Assembly (NCBI GenBank): GCA_963795795.1 | Contig: CAWCJS010000027.1 | Coordinates: 372,001-436,000 of the forward strand | DNA: 64,000 nt | Direction of reading: 5' to 3' | Origin: Palsa-504 sp963795795 | GTDB taxonomy: Bacteria; Actinomycetota; Actinomycetes; Streptosporangiales; Streptosporangiaceae | Shown here: one piece after another, positions 27,754-36,412 of the stretch | Layout: every line of letters begins with the position of its first letter | Position numbering within the stretch: the first letter of the stretch is position 1 | Translations under genes and position numbers: made by a program | The notes under the pieces: model-generated | The model's database searches: none | What the model was told of the DNA's origin: nothing | The model's input: only the letters and a program-made list of their open reading frames with translations

Positions 27754-28841
27754 TCGGGCTCGACGTGGCGGACCTGGTCCTGATCGCCAGCGAGGTGCTC
27801 GGCTGCGACACCGGCACGGCGTTGGCCCAAGCGGACATCACCGCCGCGGACGACGCCCTGGCGCGGGCTGGCCTGGCCCGCATGGGTAGGGCGTCGGCCC
27901 GGGCGCCGGGCGAGCCGCGTGCGACGGGGGCGGGCCAGGCGCGCGGCACAGGGCCGGGCGGGGCGTCCCCGCACCGCAGCGACGCTTCGGAGGCCGCGGT
28001 CGCCCTGATGGATGCCCTGCTGCAGCGTCCCCCGTTCCCCGCGCACCGCGAGCAGATGGCGGTCGCGGCCGGACTGCAGTTCTTGGCCGTCAACGGCTGG
28101 CAGGCCAACCTCGACGTGCCCAGGGCCGCGGTCATCGTCATCGAGCGCCTTGCTTCGGGCCAGCTCACCCCGGCGCAAGCCGCATCCTGGCTGGCGGCCC
28201 GGCTGTCCCCGGACTCCAGCCTGCCTGCCGGGCCGGGATACCGGCGAGGCATGATGCGACCAACCTCCCCGCTGGCGCAGATCGCGCGCGCCGTCGGGCG
28301 CCGCCACCGCCGGGGGACACGCCCGAGCCCCCTCATCATCCACATCGGCCCGGGCGACACGCCTGGTGGCGTCATAACACCGGTCACCGGGCCGGTGGCC
28401 TTCACCGGTCACGCCAAGAAGGCCCTCGTCCTCGCCAGGCAGGAATCCTCGCGGGAGGGTCGGCCACGCGGCCCCGAGCACATCCTGCTGGGCCTGGTAA
28501 GCGTGGGCGACGGCCTCGGCGTCAAGGCCCTGGAGCGGCTTGGGGTCAGGCCGGAGGCGGTGCGCGAGCAGGTCGGGCAGGTCACCGTCCAGGAACCAGA
28601 TCACCCGTCCGGTGTTCCGCCGGAAGCCCCGCAGTCACTGAGGGTCTGGTACGCGATGGTGGACGAGGCGGTCGCGCACGGCGACGACTACATCGGCACG
28701 GAGCACTTCCTGCTCGCCCTGTTCTGCGACGACGACAACGCCGCTGCTCGGGTACTGAGCACGCTCGGCGCAGGCGAGCGCGCGGTCCGCGCCGCGGTCG
28801 AGGAGCTGCTAGCCGAGTCCGGCCGCGAGCGCTCCGCGTAA
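27750..28841 (+). CDS. Degenerate Fic/Doc-like domain fused to Clp-N repeats
   Basis: 363 residues. Residues 1-150 resemble Doc-type toxins (LVLIASEVLG near the start; FLAVNGW after the motif helix), but where active Doc has HPFxDGNKR this protein reads PPFPAHREQ, so the catalytic His, Asp, Gly-Asn and Arg are all gone. After a basic linker, residues 216-280 and 290-355 form two Clp N-terminal repeats (FTGHAKKALVLARQES and GPEHILLGLV; the second has GTEHFLLALF). No AAA+ domain is present. It may be an adaptor-like or binding protein rather than a toxin. The function is not established. Confidence 0.72.
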   Translation: MIGLDVADLVLIASEVLGCDTGTALAQADITAADDALARAGLARMGRASARAPGEPRATGAGQARGTGPGGASPHRSDASEAAVALMDALLQRPPFPAHREQMAVAAGLQFLAVNGWQANLDVPRAAVIVIERLASGQLTPAQAASWLAARLSPDSSLPAGPGYRRGMMRPTSPLAQIARAVGRRHRRGTRPSPLIIHIGPGDTPGGVITPVTGPVAFTGHAKKALVLARQESSREGRPRGPEHILLGLVSVGDGLGVKALERLGVRPEAVREQVGQVTVQEPDHPSGVPPEAPQSLRVWYAMVDEAVAHGDDYIGTEHFLLALFCDDDNAAARVLSTLGAGERAVRAAVEELLAESGRERSA

Positions 28842-28852
28842 GAGCCACTACG

Positions 28853-29060
28853 CTCTCACGCACCCAGTTGTAGACGCCGCCCGGCCAGCCGGATGCCAGC
28901 TCCGCGGCGACCAGCGACACGGGCAGCAGGAACAGGAACGCCGGAACGACGTACAGGAAGACTGAGGCCAGCCCCAGGACGACGTCGCAGGCGCCGACCC
29001 CAGATAGCCGACCGATCCCACCGTCATTAGCGCCAACGCCGGGCCACGTGATGAATCCCC
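28853..29060 (-). pseudogene. Remnant of an APC-type amino acid permease
   Basis: On the minus strand, LALMTVGSVGYLGSAPA in one frame is followed after a frameshift near 28985 by GLASVFLYVVPAFLFLLPVS and ELASGWPGGVYNWVRES. Together these match the first two membrane segments of glutamate/GABA-type permeases. Similarity stops abruptly at 28853, next to the preceding gene's stop. Only about 65 residues of a protein normally near 500 residues remain, so this is a true relic. Confidence 0.65.
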
Positions 29061-29412
29061 GGGCCGACGCGCGCGCTCTTCGGCGGACCGCAGGCGGCCG
29101 ACCGTGATCCGCAGCGCTGGTCCCAGCGACCGTGACCCGCTCCTCCCGGCGCCTCCGCACCCACATGGACTAAGCGGGTTACTCGCCCGCCAGAGACGCC
29201 GAGCGGTCAGCCGTGGTCCGTGCCCTGATGCCGCCCATTCTCGACCTGCTGCCCGTTGCCTGCTGCCTTTGCCTGCGCCGTGATCGGCCCGTTGTGGCAA
29301 TCGTTTGCACTGCTACCGGCCTGCAACTGTTCGGCGAACGGTGCCGCTACCCCCGCGAACCGAGGCTGATCTCACCAGCCCGAAAGCGGAGCAAGACCCG
29401 GAGGACGACACC
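29061..29412. other. Intergenic stretch without recognised gene
   Basis: I see no convincing coding sequence, repeat or RNA gene here. The ATG of the lipoprotein gene at 29413 lies 8 bases after GGAGG (29400-29404), which fixes that start against longer in-frame alternatives. Confidence 0.4.
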
Positions 29413-29904
29413 ATGAAGCTCACCAGCCTCGCCGGCGCCCTCGCCACCGTCGCCCTGCTCGCCGGCTGCGGCCTCACCACCCACCACACCGCCGCCGCCG
29501 CCGCGCACACCCCGGCCGCCCGCACCGCGGCCGTCCCGGCCCACGCCCTGGCCGCCGACCCGTCGCTGCGCTGGCTCACCTCCCCCGGCGGACAGGCCCA
29601 GGTCACCTTCAACCAGGACGTCGACACCCTGGCCTCCGCCCTGGTCATCGAGAACCAGGCCACCACCGTCGCCAACCACCTGGTCTTCGAAGCCGCCGCC
29701 CGCACCGTCCGCACCGAGGCCCGCACCATCCTGGCGAACCCGGCCCTGCTGCCCGCCGTCCACCGGGCCGCCTACGTGAGCATGCTGAACGACTTCATCA
29801 CCGTCGCCAGCATGCTCCAGCCCGGCGCCCGCTACGGCACCACCCCCCAGGACTACACCGCCTGGTACACCGCGCTGCGCGCCTCCAACATCACCGTCGC
29901 CTGA
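29413..29904 (+). CDS. Small lipoprotein of unknown function
   Basis: 163 residues. The N-terminus MKLTSLAGALATVALLAGCG is a lipoprotein signal with lipobox LAGC. The Cys should be lipidated and the mature protein anchored outside the membrane. An Ala/Thr/His-rich linker leads to a helical domain of about 120 residues with no family I can name. Codons are almost uniformly C-ending, even for this genome. A hairpin with a T-run follows 37 bases downstream. It appears to be a single-gene unit. Confidence 0.75.
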   Translation: MKLTSLAGALATVALLAGCGLTTHHTAAAAAHTPAARTAAVPAHALAADPSLRWLTSPGGQAQVTFNQDVDTLASALVIENQATTVANHLVFEAAARTVRTEARTILANPALLPAVHRAAYVSMLNDFITVASMLQPGARYGTTPQDYTAWYTALRASNITVA

Positions 29905-29940
29905 CCGGCCCGCAGCACACCGCACCTGCCGCACCAGCCT

Positions 29941-29991
29941 CCGGGCGTCCCGGTTCCGTTCCCCAGGCGGAGCCGCGGGCGCCCGGTTTTT
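29941..29991 (+). terminator. Rho-independent terminator after the lipoprotein gene
   Basis: CCGGGCG at 29941-29947 can pair with CGCCCGG at 29980-29986, with further pairing inside, and five T residues follow at 29987-29991. Between here and 30204 only an AT-richer stretch (30098-30150), a likely promoter zone for the next gene, is seen. Confidence 0.65.
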
Positions 29992-30204
29992 GCGAGTCCG
30001 CGGGGTTCACGCCGTCCGTGGGCATGCGCGGCGCTTTGCGCCAGCGTTCCGGCAAGAATCGGATGGCGGCGTGTGTCGGCCCGGTAAATGTCAGGGGCAG
30101 CTAGTAGTATTAGATTAGAAAACAGTACTGAAGATCTTTTAGAGAGTATCAGGCTAGTCGGACGCATTGTTTGAGCAACACCCTCGGGGGAGGTGAGACG
30201 AAAG

Positions 30205-31853
30205 ATGGGCACAGTCGCAGTCCCGGCGAGCGGCGGCGAGGCGCTGGCCAAGCTGATGTCCTCGGTCTGCGACCTGGCGGATCTGAATGCGGCGGAGTTG
30301 CCGGCCGAGGTGCTCGGGCAGTACATCCGGGAGCTGGTCCAGGCGGACGCGGTGGCCGCGGCGGCGCTGGCCCGGATGCTGGCTGCGTATGACGCGAAGG
30401 ACGGGCACCTGGCGGACGGGCAGCGGTCGCTGGGGGCGTGGCTGGTGCACATGGCGCGGGTGACCCGGGGTCAGGCCGCGGAGTTCAAGGCGATGCGGGC
30501 GCTGCCCCGGGACCATGAGCCGCTGCTCGCCGGGCTCCGCGCCCGGGCGCTTACGAAGTCGGTGGCGCTGCAGCTGGCTAAGTGGACCCGGGAGATCCCG
30601 GACGAGTTCCGGACCCAGGCCGAGGAGATCCTTGTCGCCGCCGCGCGGGCGGGGGCGGGCCTGCGGGCGCTGGCGCAGATCTGCGCGGAGATCCGGTCCC
30701 GGACCGTCCCGCCGGACCCGGACGGCAACGATCCGGCGCTGGACCGGGCGCTGTTCCTGGATACCACCCTGGACGGCGCCGGGGTCATCCGCGGCGACCT
30801 GACCCCCGAGTGCGCCGCGATGGTCCAGGCGGTCCTGGACGCCCTGTCCGCCCCCAATGGCGGCGGGGACCTGCGGACCCGGCCGCAGCGCTACCACGAT
30901 GCCCTGGCCGAGGCGATGAAGCGGCTGCTGGCGTCCGGCCTGCTGCCGCAGCGGGCCGGGCAGCCGGTCAAGGCCCTGGTGCATATGACGTTCGCCGATC
31001 TGTGCGACCTGGACGTGGATTCCAAGTTGCAGGAGGCGTGGATCGCCGGGTACCGGGCCCGGTGGGCCGGGCAGCGGGCCGCCGCGTCGGTGAGCACCGG
31101 GGATGGCGGGGCCTGGCTGGAGGGTGACGCGGCCCGCCGGGTGGCGTGCGACGCGATCCTCGTCCCGGTGGTCACCGGCGATCTGGACCTGGGCGCGGTG
31201 GAGCAGCTAATCGGGCTGTGCGTGCAGTACGAGCATCTGCGCCGGCAGGCCCCGGCCGGGCCGGACACGGACACGGACGGTCACGCGGACGCCGACCCGG
31301 GCACCGACACCGCGGCGCTGCGGACGCCGACCCGGGCACCGACACCGGCGGCGGCGCGGTCGGATCCGACCTCAGCCCCAGCGCCGAGGCGGAGCAGGCC
31401 GGCCGGGCGGCGCAGGTGCTGGCCATGCTGGAGCATCAGATCCTGGCCACGGTCCTGCAGATCGTCTCCGGCCCCGGCGGCGTCGCGTCGTTCCTGCGCA
31501 GGAACCTGCTCGGCAAGGGATTGAACGGCCCGTCGCTGCCGCTGGATGTCGGGCAGACCGACGACATCCCGGTCCATCTGCGGCGGCTGGTGGCCCTGCG
31601 GGACCAGACGTGTCAGTTCCCGGGCGGGTGTGACCAGCCCGCGTCTGCGTGCGAGCCGCATCATGTGGTGCACCGCCAGGACGGCGGCCGGACCAGCCTG
31701 GCGGGCCTGAAGACCTACTGCTGGTGGCACCATCACGTGGTGTTGCACGAGATGGGCTGGCAGCTCACCGTCTTTCCGGACGGGACCAGCGAGGTGAAGA
31801 GCCCCGGCGGCAAGATCATCCGCAGCCACAGCCCGCCACCTGCGCCCGGGTAA
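30205..31853 (+). CDS. DUF222/HNH endonuclease-domain protein, frameshifted
   Basis: The ATG at 30205 is preceded by GGAGG (30189-30193). The N-terminal 350 residues form the helical DUF222 (13E12-type) domain. The C-terminal part carries the HNH nuclease fold (CQFPGGCDQP, CEPHHVVHRQDGGRTSL, CWWHHHVVLHEMGW). The two parts are in different frames: the join is inside a 35-base direct duplication (copies start at 31285 and 31320) in the Asp/Thr/Gly-rich linker, and 35 is not a multiple of three. Repaired length is about 550 residues. These proteins are multicopy in many actinomycetes with poorly known roles. Confidence 0.82.
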
Positions 31854-31994
31854 CCAGCCCGGCCGAAACAACCGGCGCCGCCCAGCAGGACTTCGGTTCA
31901 CGATCGGGATGAGGCAGGCCAGGCGCCGCCAGGAGGAATGCGGCTCACCTGGCTCCGCGGAAGATTGATCGCAAGCCGTGGGTTGACACGTGGT

Positions 31995-32969
31995 ATGACC
32001 GCCTCTTCGGTGCCGGACCTGGCTGATGTGCTCGCGGCGCGGCAGCGCATCGCGCCCTACCTGCGGCCCACCCCGCTATACCCCTATCCCACCCTGGACG
32101 CGCTGACCGGGGCCCAGGTGTGGGTCAAACACGAGAACCATCAGCCGGTGGGCGCGTTCAAGGTCCGCGGCGGGGTGAACCTGGTCAGTCAGCTGACCCC
32201 GGACGAGCGGCGACGCGGGGTCATCGCCGCCTCCACCGGCAATCACGGCCAGTCGGTGGCGTACGCCGGGGACCTGTTCGGTGTCCGGGCCATCGTCTGC
32301 ATGCCAGAGCGGGCCAACCCGGTGAAGGTTGAGTCGATGCAGGCCCTGGGGGCCGAGGTGGTCTTTTTCGGGCGTGACTTCGACGAGGCGCGCGAGCACT
32401 GCGAGCAGCTGGCCGCCGAGCACGGGTACCGGTACATCCATTCAGGGAACGAGCCCCTGTTCGTGGCCGGCGTGGCCACCTATGCCCTCGAGATCCTCGA
32501 AACCCGGCCGGACCTCGAGGTGATCGTGGTCCCGGTAGGCGGCGGGAGCGGGGCGGCGGGCACGTGCGTGGTGGCCAAGACTATCCGCCCGTCGATCGAG
32601 GTGATCGGCGTGCAGTCCGAGGCGGCCCCGGCCGCCTACCGCTCCTGGCGGGCCCGCGCGCTGGTGGAGGACGTCAATAGCACGTTCGCGGAAGGGCTGG
32701 CCACCCGGACCGCGTTCGAGCTGCCGCAGCAGATCCTGCAGGAGTCGCTCGATGACTTCGTGCTGGTCTCCGAGGATGCGCTCAAGGCCGCGACGCGGCT
32801 GATGATCGAGAAAACACGCAACCTGGTCGAGCCGGCCGGCGCGGCCGCCCTGGCCGCGGTGCTCGCTGCGCCCGAGCGGTTCGCGGGCCGCAAGGTGGCG
32901 ATCGTGTGCAGCGGCGGCAACATCAGCCCCGCACAACTGGCGGGACTGTGGCCTCCGCAAGCGGCTTGA
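31995..32969 (+). CDS. Threonine/serine dehydratase-like PLP enzyme
   Basis: 324 residues from the ATG at 31995. An upstream in-frame ATG at 31938 has AGGAGG only one base away, and its extra residues do not fit the family. The fold-type II PLP site is KHENHQPVGAFKVRGG (Lys near residue 53). A Gly-rich phosphate loop PVGGGSGAAGT and the STGNHGQSVAYA loop follow. There is no C-terminal ACT domain, so it resembles a catabolic or broad-specificity ammonia-lyase that deaminates Thr or Ser (or hydroxy-amino acids) to 2-oxo acids. It may act independently of its neighbours. Confidence 0.85.
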   Translation: MTASSVPDLADVLAARQRIAPYLRPTPLYPYPTLDALTGAQVWVKHENHQPVGAFKVRGGVNLVSQLTPDERRRGVIAASTGNHGQSVAYAGDLFGVRAIVCMPERANPVKVESMQALGAEVVFFGRDFDEAREHCEQLAAEHGYRYIHSGNEPLFVAGVATYALEILETRPDLEVIVVPVGGGSGAAGTCVVAKTIRPSIEVIGVQSEAAPAAYRSWRARALVEDVNSTFAEGLATRTAFELPQQILQESLDDFVLVSEDALKAATRLMIEKTRNLVEPAGAAALAAVLAAPERFAGRKVAIVCSGGNISPAQLAGLWPPQAA

Positions 32970-33242
32970 CACCTAGCTGCCTCACGACGTGCTGCCGTCG
33001 GCCGCAGGACTTGCGGACACGGCGGTCGAGCCGAGAGTCTCGCTGATTTCCTTGATGAGCTCGTCCGCCGTCCGTGAAGCCTGGCCTAGCGACCACCAGC
33101 TGCACCCGCCATCCGCACCTCAGCACTCCGCCGTCGGCAGCCCGACCATCGGGAACAACCTAGCCACAGTCGCGATCCTGCCGGAGTCCGGCACGCCGCT
33201 AGCATGGGACAGGGGCAGCCTGGTGACCTAAGGACGGACCTA

Positions 33243-33707
33243 ATGAGCTTCGAGAAGACTCCCGGTGGGACCCGTGGTGGACGGGGTGCGCCGTCGAACG
33301 CGCTGACGCGCGGCATGATGAAGGCCATGACGAGCTGGCACCGGCGGTCCGGTGACAAGTTCCAGGGCATGGACCTGCTCTACCTCACCACGGTCGGGGC
33401 CAAGAGCGGCCAGAAGCGGCAGTCGACCGTGGCCCGGTTCGCCGACGGCGACGATGCCTGGCTGGTCGTAGCCTCGGCCGGGGGAGCGGTTCATAACCCG
33501 GCCTGGTACCACAACATCGCCGCGCACCCAGACCAGGTCTGGGTCGAGTTCGGCGGGAAGCAGCTCCGGGTGACCCCGACGCAGCTCGACGGGGACGCAC
33601 GCGCGCAGGCGTGGCAGCGGATCACCCAGAGCCAGCCCCGCTACCGCGGCTACGAGTCCAAGACCGACCGCGCGATCCCGGTCATCCGGCTCACCCGCGC
33701 CGACTAA
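33243..33707 (+). CDS. Deazaflavin-dependent nitroreductase-family protein
   Basis: 154 residues from the ATG at 33243. The conserved pattern of the F420-dependent nitroreductase (DDN/FDOR-B) family is visible: LYLTTVGAKSGQKRQSTVAR, then WLVVASAGGAVHNPAWYHNI and HPDQVWVEFGG. These bind cofactor F420 and reduce diverse substrates. A hairpin follows its stop and separates it from the convergent permease gene. Confidence 0.85.
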   Translation: MSFEKTPGGTRGGRGAPSNALTRGMMKAMTSWHRRSGDKFQGMDLLYLTTVGAKSGQKRQSTVARFADGDDAWLVVASAGGAVHNPAWYHNIAAHPDQVWVEFGGKQLRVTPTQLDGDARAQAWQRITQSQPRYRGYESKTDRAIPVIRLTRAD

Positions 33708-33714
33708 GCCCGTA

Positions 33715-33740
33715 GGGCCCCGAGACCCTGTAAGGGGCCC
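33715..33740. terminator. Bidirectional hairpin between convergent genes
   Basis: GGGCCCC (33715-33721) and GGGGCCC (33734-33740) form a perfect 7-bp GC stem with a 12-base loop in the 47-base gap between two convergent genes. No T-run follows, so it is a likely but not classic terminator. Confidence 0.5.
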
Positions 33741-33754
33741 CGGGGCCAGAAACG

Positions 33755-35302
33755 TCAGAGGCCTTCGTTGATCAGCCGTCCGGCCGTCTCGAACTTGGAC
33801 GGCTTGTACTTCTTGTAGTAGAAGGCCGCGGCGATGCCGACGACGACGACCACGCCGTCGATCGGGCCAAGCAAGTTCGCGTAACCGAACCCTCCGCCGA
33901 GGAACGAAATGTTCTTGAACAGCAGGTACACCACGTAGGCCTGGGTGAAGAACGAGATCAGCGGGGCCAGCCTGGTCTTCCACCAGTTCACTTCGTCGCG
34001 GTGGTAGCGCTCGAAGTAGATCAGGATGCTGAGCGAGACCAGCGCCTGCACCGACAGGATGATGATCACGCCCATGACCGCCATCAGGCCGTACAGCTGC
34101 AGGTAGGCCTGAGAGCTCGGGTTGTCCGTGCCGGTGAAGATGGCGAATAGCGCGATGATGATGGCGGCTATGAACGTCTGGGTGACCGACGCTATGTGCG
34201 GGCTCTTCCACCTCGGGTGGGTCCGGCCCAGCGCTTTCGGGGCCAGGCCCTCGCGCCCGAGCGAGTACAGGTACCGCGCGGTGGTGTTGTGGAAGGCCAT
34301 GCCGCAGGCGAACGAGCCGGTGATGATCAGGTAGCTCATCGTCGAGGACACCCAGTGCCCGGCGTACTGGGTCGCCGGGGTGAGGAAGTAGTTGGCGGCA
34401 TTGCTCTGCGAGGCGGCGATGGCGGCCGTCGTGGTCTTGTAGCCGCCCAGCGAGGCCCAGGCCGTCAGAGTGTAGAAGATGCCGAGCCCGATGACAGAGA
34501 TGTACAGGGCGCGGGGGACGATCCGCTTCGGGTCCTTGGACTCCTCGCCGTAGTTCGGCGCCATCTCGAAGCCGACCCAGGACCAGAAGGCGAAGAACAG
34601 GCCGATGCCGACCGCGCCTGCGGCCAGCTTGCCCTGCGCCGGGAAGCCCTTGAAGGCGTTCGCGATGTTGAGCGAGCTGCCGCTGAAGTGCCCCTTGGCG
34701 AACAGGTAGCCGTCGAAGACGAGCAGGATCAGGATCTCGCTGACCAGGCCGGCCGCCAGGACCGCGGAGGAGATCCTGATGTCGAAGTAGGTGAGGATCG
34801 CGATGATCGCCACCATGCCGAGCGCCAGCCACGGCCAGGCGATGTTGACCCCGAACGCGTTCAGTTTGATGCTGAGGAAGTACGCGAAGCCGCCTGCCAG
34901 CGACGCCTCGAATACCGAGTAGGCGACCACGGCACCATAGCCGGTGCCGATGCCGAGCTCGCGCCCGAGCCCGTGGCTGATGTAGGAGTAGAACCCCCCG
35001 GCTGTGGTCTTCTTTCGAGCCATTGCCACGTACCCGACCGCGAACACCACGAGCACGATGGCGGCGAACAGGAACGCGGCCGGCGCGCCGATGCCCTGCC
35101 CGTAACCGACCATGATCGGGACGTTGAACAGCATCGCCGAGATCGGGGCCGATCCGGTCAAGGTCAGGAACAACACGCCGCCGAGGCCGACGGCGTGCCT
35201 GCGCAGCTTGGGTACATCCTCGCGCTGCGAGACGTCGTAGTCTTCAGCCGCGCCAGTCGCAGTCGCTACGCGGGGGACTTCGGGGACCTGGGGCTGGGCC
35301 AT
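33755..35302 (-). CDS. APC-superfamily amino acid/amine permease
   Basis: 515 residues from the ATG at 35302, six bases after GGAGG; six more codons upstream are in frame but lack a site. About twelve membrane helices are seen. Helix 1 has the broken-helix glycine motif GSAPISA, and helix 6 contains FFAFWSWVGFEMAPNYGEES. Amine and amino acid permeases of this kind commonly accompany microcompartment loci of the amino-alcohol type. Directly upstream lies the first copy of a direct repeat whose second copy precedes the aminotransferase operon, so the two were probably once divergent neighbours. Confidence 0.9.
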   Translation of the reverse strand: MAQPQVPEVPRVATATGAAEDYDVSQREDVPKLRRHAVGLGGVLFLTLTGSAPISAMLFNVPIMVGYGQGIGAPAAFLFAAIVLVVFAVGYVAMARKKTTAGGFYSYISHGLGRELGIGTGYGAVVAYSVFEASLAGGFAYFLSIKLNAFGVNIAWPWLALGMVAIIAILTYFDIRISSAVLAAGLVSEILILLVFDGYLFAKGHFSGSSLNIANAFKGFPAQGKLAAGAVGIGLFFAFWSWVGFEMAPNYGEESKDPKRIVPRALYISVIGLGIFYTLTAWASLGGYKTTTAAIAASQSNAANYFLTPATQYAGHWVSSTMSYLIITGSFACGMAFHNTTARYLYSLGREGLAPKALGRTHPRWKSPHIASVTQTFIAAIIIALFAIFTGTDNPSSQAYLQLYGLMAVMGVIIILSVQALVSLSILIYFERYHRDEVNWWKTRLAPLISFFTQAYVVYLLFKNISFLGGGFGYANLLGPIDGVVVVVGIAAAFYYKKYKPSKFETAGRLINEGL

Positions 35303-35345
35303 GGTTAACCTCCGGCGCATTTGCCGGGAGCGTAACAGGCAGGCC

Positions 35346-35476
35346 GATTCATGATCAAGAGTTCCGGTTGAGTTAGTCTGAGCCGAAACGCAACCGCTTG
35401 ACAGTAATCGGTACGTTCGACACTCCTTTGGTTCAGCCGAACACAGCCTGTGGTTCCCAGCGCCCGCTGGAGGTGA
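35346..35476 (+). repeat. Long direct repeat, copy 1 (promoter-like)
   Basis: About 131 bases, aligned with 42495-42627. The first 30 bases are identical; the rest is about 75-80% identical and includes TTGACA (35398-35403) and the ribosome-site-like GGAGGTGA at the end. In this copy no open reading frame follows: GTG-ACC is stopped after seven codons. It looks like a duplicated, now decoupled, operon head. Confidence 0.75.
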
Positions 35477-35492
35477 CCCGCGACGCCGCCCG

Positions 35493-36317
35493 CTAGTCAG
35501 GAGATGGGCCGTGCGCGAATGCGATAGCCGTCATCCCCTCGCCCACCAGGCCCTCGGTGGAACGGTCGGCCTGAGCGCGCACCACGATCCGGACCCGGTC
35601 CGCCAGGAAGAGATCGTGCGACAGCTCAAACGGCACGTTGCCCACGTCGACGGTGCGCCGCTCGACGTAGACGAGCGGCGCAGAGCGGCGCACCCCGAGC
35701 ACCCGGGCTGCGTTCTCTGACGCGCCGACGACCTCGATCCGTTCCACTGCCTCACCGGGAATGAGGTCGTACTCCGTCTGCAGCATCGGGTAGAGCAATC
35801 CGCCGAGCGGCTTGTCCAGCAGGCCGGGAAAGCGCTCTGCGGGCAGGTAGGCCTGCTCGAGCGAGATCGGCTCCCCGTCGGCCAAGCGGGTCCGGACGAT
35901 CTCGAACACCACGGCTCCCGGCGCTAGCGCGAGTGCCTCCGCGGTCTCGTCGTTGGCCTCCACCGTCCGCGTGGACAGGACGCGAGCCCCCGCCTGGAAG
36001 CCCTGGCGCCTGAGGTAGGCGGGCAGCCCGGCCACGGCGGTCAGGTCACGGTCGATGCGCCGCTTAGCGACAAAGGTGCCGCCCGCCCGGCCGGTAACGC
36101 GGCGCACTGCCCCCGACGACTCGAGTTCCGCCAGCGCGGCCCGCAACGTGGAGCGGCTCACCTGATACTGCTTGGCCAGGTCACGCTCGCTACCCAGACG
36201 CTCGCCTCGTTGCAAGACGCCCGAGGCGATCTCGTCGAGGATGCGCAGGCGGATCTCCTCCGCCGCCGGACCGAGCGCCTGGTAGCCCGCTGGCGGACTG
36301 TGGTCTCCCCGAGTCAC
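35493..36317 (-). CDS. GntR-family regulator with UTRA domain (HutC type), copy A
   Basis: 274 residues with a GTG start. The DNA-binding part contains GERLGSERDLAKQYQVSRST, then LRAALAELESSGAVRRVTGR and GGTFVAKRRIDRDL; a UTRA ligand domain follows (ISLEQAYLPAERFPGLL, then GEAVERIEVVGAS). It is clearly paralogous to the regulator at 49758. It is likely to respond to a small amine or sugar-like ligand. AAATGGTCTG at 36333-36342 just upstream is shared with the divergent promoter at 38.77 kb and may be its operator. Confidence 0.9.
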   Translation of the reverse strand: MTRGDHSPPAGYQALGPAAEEIRLRILDEIASGVLQRGERLGSERDLAKQYQVSRSTLRAALAELESSGAVRRVTGRAGGTFVAKRRIDRDLTAVAGLPAYLRRQGFQAGARVLSTRTVEANDETAEALALAPGAVVFEIVRTRLADGEPISLEQAYLPAERFPGLLDKPLGGLLYPMLQTEYDLIPGEAVERIEVVGASENAARVLGVRRSAPLVYVERRTVDVGNVPFELSHDLFLADRVRIVVRAQADRSTEGLVGEGMTAIAFAHGPSPD

Positions 36318-36332
36318 TGCTTCCTCTGGTCG

Positions 36333-36342
36333 AAATGGTCTG
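36333..36342 (-). promoter_or_regulatory. Shared motif AAATGGTCTG upstream of GntR copy A
   Basis: This 10-mer recurs exactly at 38771-38780 between the SDR and FAD-oxidoreductase genes, and its core TGGTCTG again at 38920-38926. It is a candidate operator for the GntR/UTRA protein encoded immediately downstream. Confidence 0.4.
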
Positions 36343-36412
36343 CTGTCGGCACGAGGCGATGGTACGTCCCGTGTAGTCCGGAGGCGAACCAGGCGGCGGT
36401 AGCCGCGCCGCT

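Noticed and set aside
30205..31853. DUF222/HNH gene as evidence of a mobile element
   Set aside because: No terminal repeats, target duplication, integrase or intron features are seen; such genes are common as stand-alone copies in actinomycetes.
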